Shown here: piece by piece, positions 61,038-64,000 of the stretch
Layout of the letters: each line of letters begins with the position of its first letter
Numbering within the stretch: position 1 is the first letter of the stretch
Assembly (NCBI RefSeq): GCF_029931775.1
Contig: NC_079323.1
Location: 38,706,882-38,770,881, forward strand
Reading direction: 5' to 3'
DNA length: 64,000 bases
Origin: Euleptes europaea
Taxonomy: Eukaryota > Chordata > Lepidosauria > Squamata > Sphaerodactylidae
The notes under the pieces: generated by a model
Seen by the model: the letters and a program-made list of their open reading frames with translations, nothing else
Told to the model about the DNA's origin: nothing
Database searches by the model: none
Made by a program: the position numbers and the translations under genes

Positions 61038-61212
61038 CACTAACAGGTATTTGGATGGGAGACCACCAAGGAATACCAGGGTTGGTGCGCAGAGGAAGGC
61101 ACTGGAAAACCACCTCTGTAAGTCTCTTGCCATGAAAACCCCCAAAAGGGGTCGTCATAAGTCGGCTGCGACTTGACGGCACTTTACACACACACAAACA
61201 CACACACACACT
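61038..61212 (+). mobile_element. 5S-derived SINE, 5' truncated, little diverged
   Basis: GGTATTTGGATGGGAGACCA, GGGGTCGTCATAAGTCGGCT and GCGACTTGACGGCACTTTAC with an AC-rich tail. The tail is the cleanest BovB-like end in the window. Confidence 0.85.
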
Positions 61213-61397
61213 AGCAGGTACACATAAGTAGACCTAAGCATCATGCATCTGGTTAGACCTTACAGTCACTGAAGTAGTCCAACAATGAGCAGCTGAGAGG
61301 GTAAAGCGCTGCCACCAGCATTGCCTGTTTTGGGTCTTTCCCACCCTCACTGAGCAGCCCAGAACCCACCACCATTTTACATGGTGACAGTTCCATG

Positions 61398-61520
61398 GCG
61401 ATATCCATGTTTGTCTGTTCCCACAAAATAAAACAAAAGTCCAGCAGTGTCTTAAAAACTAACAAAATTCCAGCATAAGCATTTAGGACCCGAACTTCAC
61501 TTTATCCCAGGCATGAAGAT
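61398..61520. repeat. Reptile interspersed repeat, family unclear
   Basis: AAAGTCCAGCAGTGTCTTAA AAACTAACAAAATTCCAGC and CATAAGC..TTCACTTTATCC recall a repeat common in reptile genomes; not classified. Confidence 0.4.
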
Positions 61521-62911
61521 GTATTTATATTTAAGGTTAAAAGTAACAGAAAGGAGGGAATAGGGAGATCTTAGAAAGACTGGCCAGTTATAAACCATAA
61601 TCTATCACAGAGAATTCTAACTCAATCCATTCAGAGAGGGTGATGATCACTCCCAACTGTAGATAGATGAGCAGAGTACTATAAACCTCAAATCATACCT
61701 AACCAAGAAAGGCGCAGAGTGAGACATAATAAGCAGAATTAATTGACATGTGACAAGAGTTGGCTATGTTGAGATATCAGCACATATGGTTAGGGAGGAA
61801 ACCTAAGTCATTATTTAAGGCTTGTGGAAACAGTGTTGATTATCTTCATGAATCCTAATTTAACACTTTCCAGTTGGATTCTCCCTTTGAAGATCTTTTG
61901 TAACAAAACAGTAACCTTTAAATCGGTGGCATGAGCAAAGGTCTCAAAGCCACCTGCATTTAGCTTGAGAAGACCTCACAGCAGTCTGCTTCCCAAAATC
62001 CAAGTCAGGGACTGATATTACACTGTTTTGAAGAGCAGAGGATTGCTTGAGAATGAGATGTTTGAATATTCCTTCATATGCCTTTTCCCCAATTGAAATT
62101 GCCAATCCTCAAAAGTAGCAATTGGCATCTTGGAAGAAAAAATGCAGGTACCAGAGCTCTAACTCCTTCCCCCTGTTAAGGGAATTTCAGCTTTGGCGGG
62201 AGTGGGGATTTCTATCCAGGGAAGGCCTGTAAAGACAGGATCAGTAAGCCATATTGAGCAGGACAGATGCACCTATTCCCCCTGTGCTCTTCCCTGAATC
62301 TTCAAAGTAGACAGTAGGAGCTGCTAAATAGTTTTTGTTTGTAATCATCTTCAGATCTGTTGCACGTTGTCCAGTACGATCCTAATATGAAAATGCTTCT
62401 TTTTGCCTACTAAAGCCCAGTAAAACGAACAAATAGGGGATTTACTTGCACTGGAAAACATAACACATTATTATCCAAAGAAAAAGCCAGCCCTACTGTC
62501 CTGTTTGCTATACATGCCTCACATGTAGGTTTTGTGTTTTATGGACCCCATGTACTGCCTCCCCTAAACGTCTTGGTCATGTGCACCTGTGTGGTGGGGA
62601 ATGTTACATCTGGATGATTTTCTTGTGCGGAAACAGCTGTAAGGATGCTTTGAAAAAACAAAACATCTTAGAAGGGGTTGAGCTTCAGAGAGCAGCAATG
62701 CTTTCCCCAATGCTTTCCAGCACTGCGCTGTCGTAACAGTCAAAGTCCCCTGGGAAATACATTATTTCTCATAGGGAAGTACATCTTCTCAGTTCTCATA
62801 AATGACAAGGCATACTTACAGTACAATAAACGCCGGTCCGTAAAAACAGATGTTAAAAGCCTCAATCGGTAATTGTGAATTGATGAGTAAATTGCATAGT
62901 ACAGAGCCAAA
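61521..62911. other. Upstream region of CD200
   Basis: No recognised repeat beyond possible old fragments. The CD200 promoter and 5' UTR are expected here or further upstream, but no core promoter motif could be assigned. Confidence 0.35.
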
Positions 62912-62960
62912 ATGATCTCCACATCTCTTTTCTTCTGTGGCATCTGGACTGTGGTGGCAG
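62912..62960 (+). CDS. CD200: CD200 exon: start codon and signal peptide
   Basis: ATG at 62912 encodes MISTSLFFCGIWTVVA and one base of Gly before a gtaagt donor, phase 1 out. This is a compact hydrophobic signal peptide and the phase matches the Ig exon 0.7 kb downstream. Transcription presumably starts upstream; no clear promoter motif was seen. Confidence 0.85.
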
Positions 62961-63657
62961 GTAAGTCTTGTACCTATTAGCTTTTTAAAAAAACTAACTT
63001 TATTGACAGAGTCATCATGAACCCACAGGTAAATTTTTTATTATGTTTGACCAGAGATTCCATGGTATGATCTATCCCCTCCACCTCCCAAATGCATCGC
63101 TTAAGGGGAGGAAGAATGGTAGGCCAGCAACAACAGATCAAGAATGTGTTCAGGCAGGTGGTAAAAAGTTGGCAGCCACAGTGGCTGCAGGTTCTCTGAC
63201 AGCATTCAGTTCTGGTTTAACATGAAGGCTGACTGAATTTACTAGCTGGCATGCAATATACAGGTAGTCAATTAGAAGAAAGGTCTAAATTTGTACTTGT
63301 GTTCAGTAGGGTTTTGCCTTGGAATCTTTTTTTTGTTAATCCCAGGACTCCAAACTGGAACATATGAAATAAGCATAGTGCCTCTGAGCCGGCACAGAAA
63401 ACACATCTCTCACCTGTGAATAACTACAGGAAGTCCTCACAGATATGTGATTAGAGGGGGAAAGTCTTCCAGATCGGAGAGTAGAATCTCTGGGCAAGCT
63501 GGAGTCGTGCTTTCTTTTCCCCTTAGAAATGCACATGGTTGGCAGGCTGTAGAGTGCTCGTGTGGCTGATGATGGGAGCTGTGCTTGCTTTATCATGACA
63601 AGTCACCCTCATGAAGAACGTTGCCAGAATTTAGCAACTTGTTACTGTTATTTGCAG

Positions 63658-63993
63658 GTGCAGCCCAGGTGATTCACCAGTCAGTTCAAACAGCCATAGC
63701 TGGAGAAAATGTGACATTGTACTGTCGGCTGGCAGAAAGCTATGATGTTGTTCAGGTTACCTGGCAGAAGGAGCATGGGAAAGCCAAGGCAAATATAGCC
63801 ACTTACAGCACGGCTCACGGTCCTAAAGTCCTGGGCACATATGAGAATCGTGTGCACATTTCTCAAAGTGGGCTGAATGTTTCTACCATCACCTTCCATG
63901 GTGTTACAGTAAAGGATGAAAGTTGTTACAGCTGCATCTTTAACACATTTCCCTTGGGATCCATCCCAGGCAGGACATGTCTCAAGGTCTATG
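63658..63993 (+). CDS. CD200: CD200 exon: V-type Ig domain (gene continues past window)
   Basis: The acceptor is tatttgcag and the donor gtaagt at 63994, phase 1 on both sides, 112 codons. It begins GAAQVIHQSVQ. Ig cysteines lie in TLYCRL and DESCYSC, with VTWQK as the core Trp. STITFHGVTVKDE and CIFNTFPLG are close to human STITFWNITLEDE and CLFNTFGFG. CD200 is a membrane glycoprotein that signals inhibition to CD200R on myeloid cells. The C2-type Ig, membrane and tail exons lie beyond the window. Confidence 0.93.
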
Positions 63994-64000
63994 GTAAGTG

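Overview
Organism and basis. The window is nuclear DNA of a vertebrate: genes are split into many short exons with GT..AG introns and lie among dense interspersed repeats. The repeats point to a squamate reptile, probably a lizard. There are 5S-rRNA-derived SINEs with a BovB-type tail (5S-Sauria type), a Sauria-type SINE with an ACCTTT tail, tRNA-headed SINEs, CR1, L2-like and L1 3' ends, and many copies of a ~205 bp hAT-like MITE. No virus-derived element was recognised.

Genes. Three protein genes lie on the + strand. (1) 1566-31361: an apparently intact type II transmembrane serine protease, 18 coding exons and 825 codons. Its order is cytoplasmic tail, membrane anchor, SEA, CUB, CUB, three LDLa and trypsin domain. 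From memory the sequence is closer to matriptase (ST14) than to TMPRSS7, although it occupies the position TMPRSS7 holds in human 3q13.2. (2) 39699-52106 or slightly beyond: C3orf52 (TTMP), a small single-pass membrane protein, five clear coding exons plus an uncertain terminal exon. (3) 62912 to the window edge: the signal-peptide exon and the V-type Ig exon of CD200. Human 3q13.2 has TMPRSS7, C3orf52, GCSAM, SLC9C1, CD200; here nothing recognisable as GCSAM or SLC9C1 lies between C3orf52 and CD200.

Layout. 1-1565: MITE, 5S SINE, L2-like repeat and the upstream region. 1566-31361: protease gene, with introns full of MITEs, L1, LINE and CR1 fragments and foldback elements. 31362-39698: gene-free, CR1, tRNA SINEs and two palindromic elements. 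39699-52277: C3orf52, whose introns hold a GC-rich 1.66 kb terminal-inverted-repeat element and a short minisatellite. 52490-62911: gene-free, CR1, nested MITEs and an inverted minisatellite. 62912-64000: CD200 5' exons.

How they work together. All three genes encode cell-surface proteins, but nothing suggests one shared pathway. The main novelties are the matriptase-like paralogue (changed SEA cleavage loop, CUB1 lacking one disulfide pair, three LDLa repeats) and the abundance of self-complementary elements, including a MITE family with readable 8-bp target duplications. Homology and family statements come from memory, not from a search.
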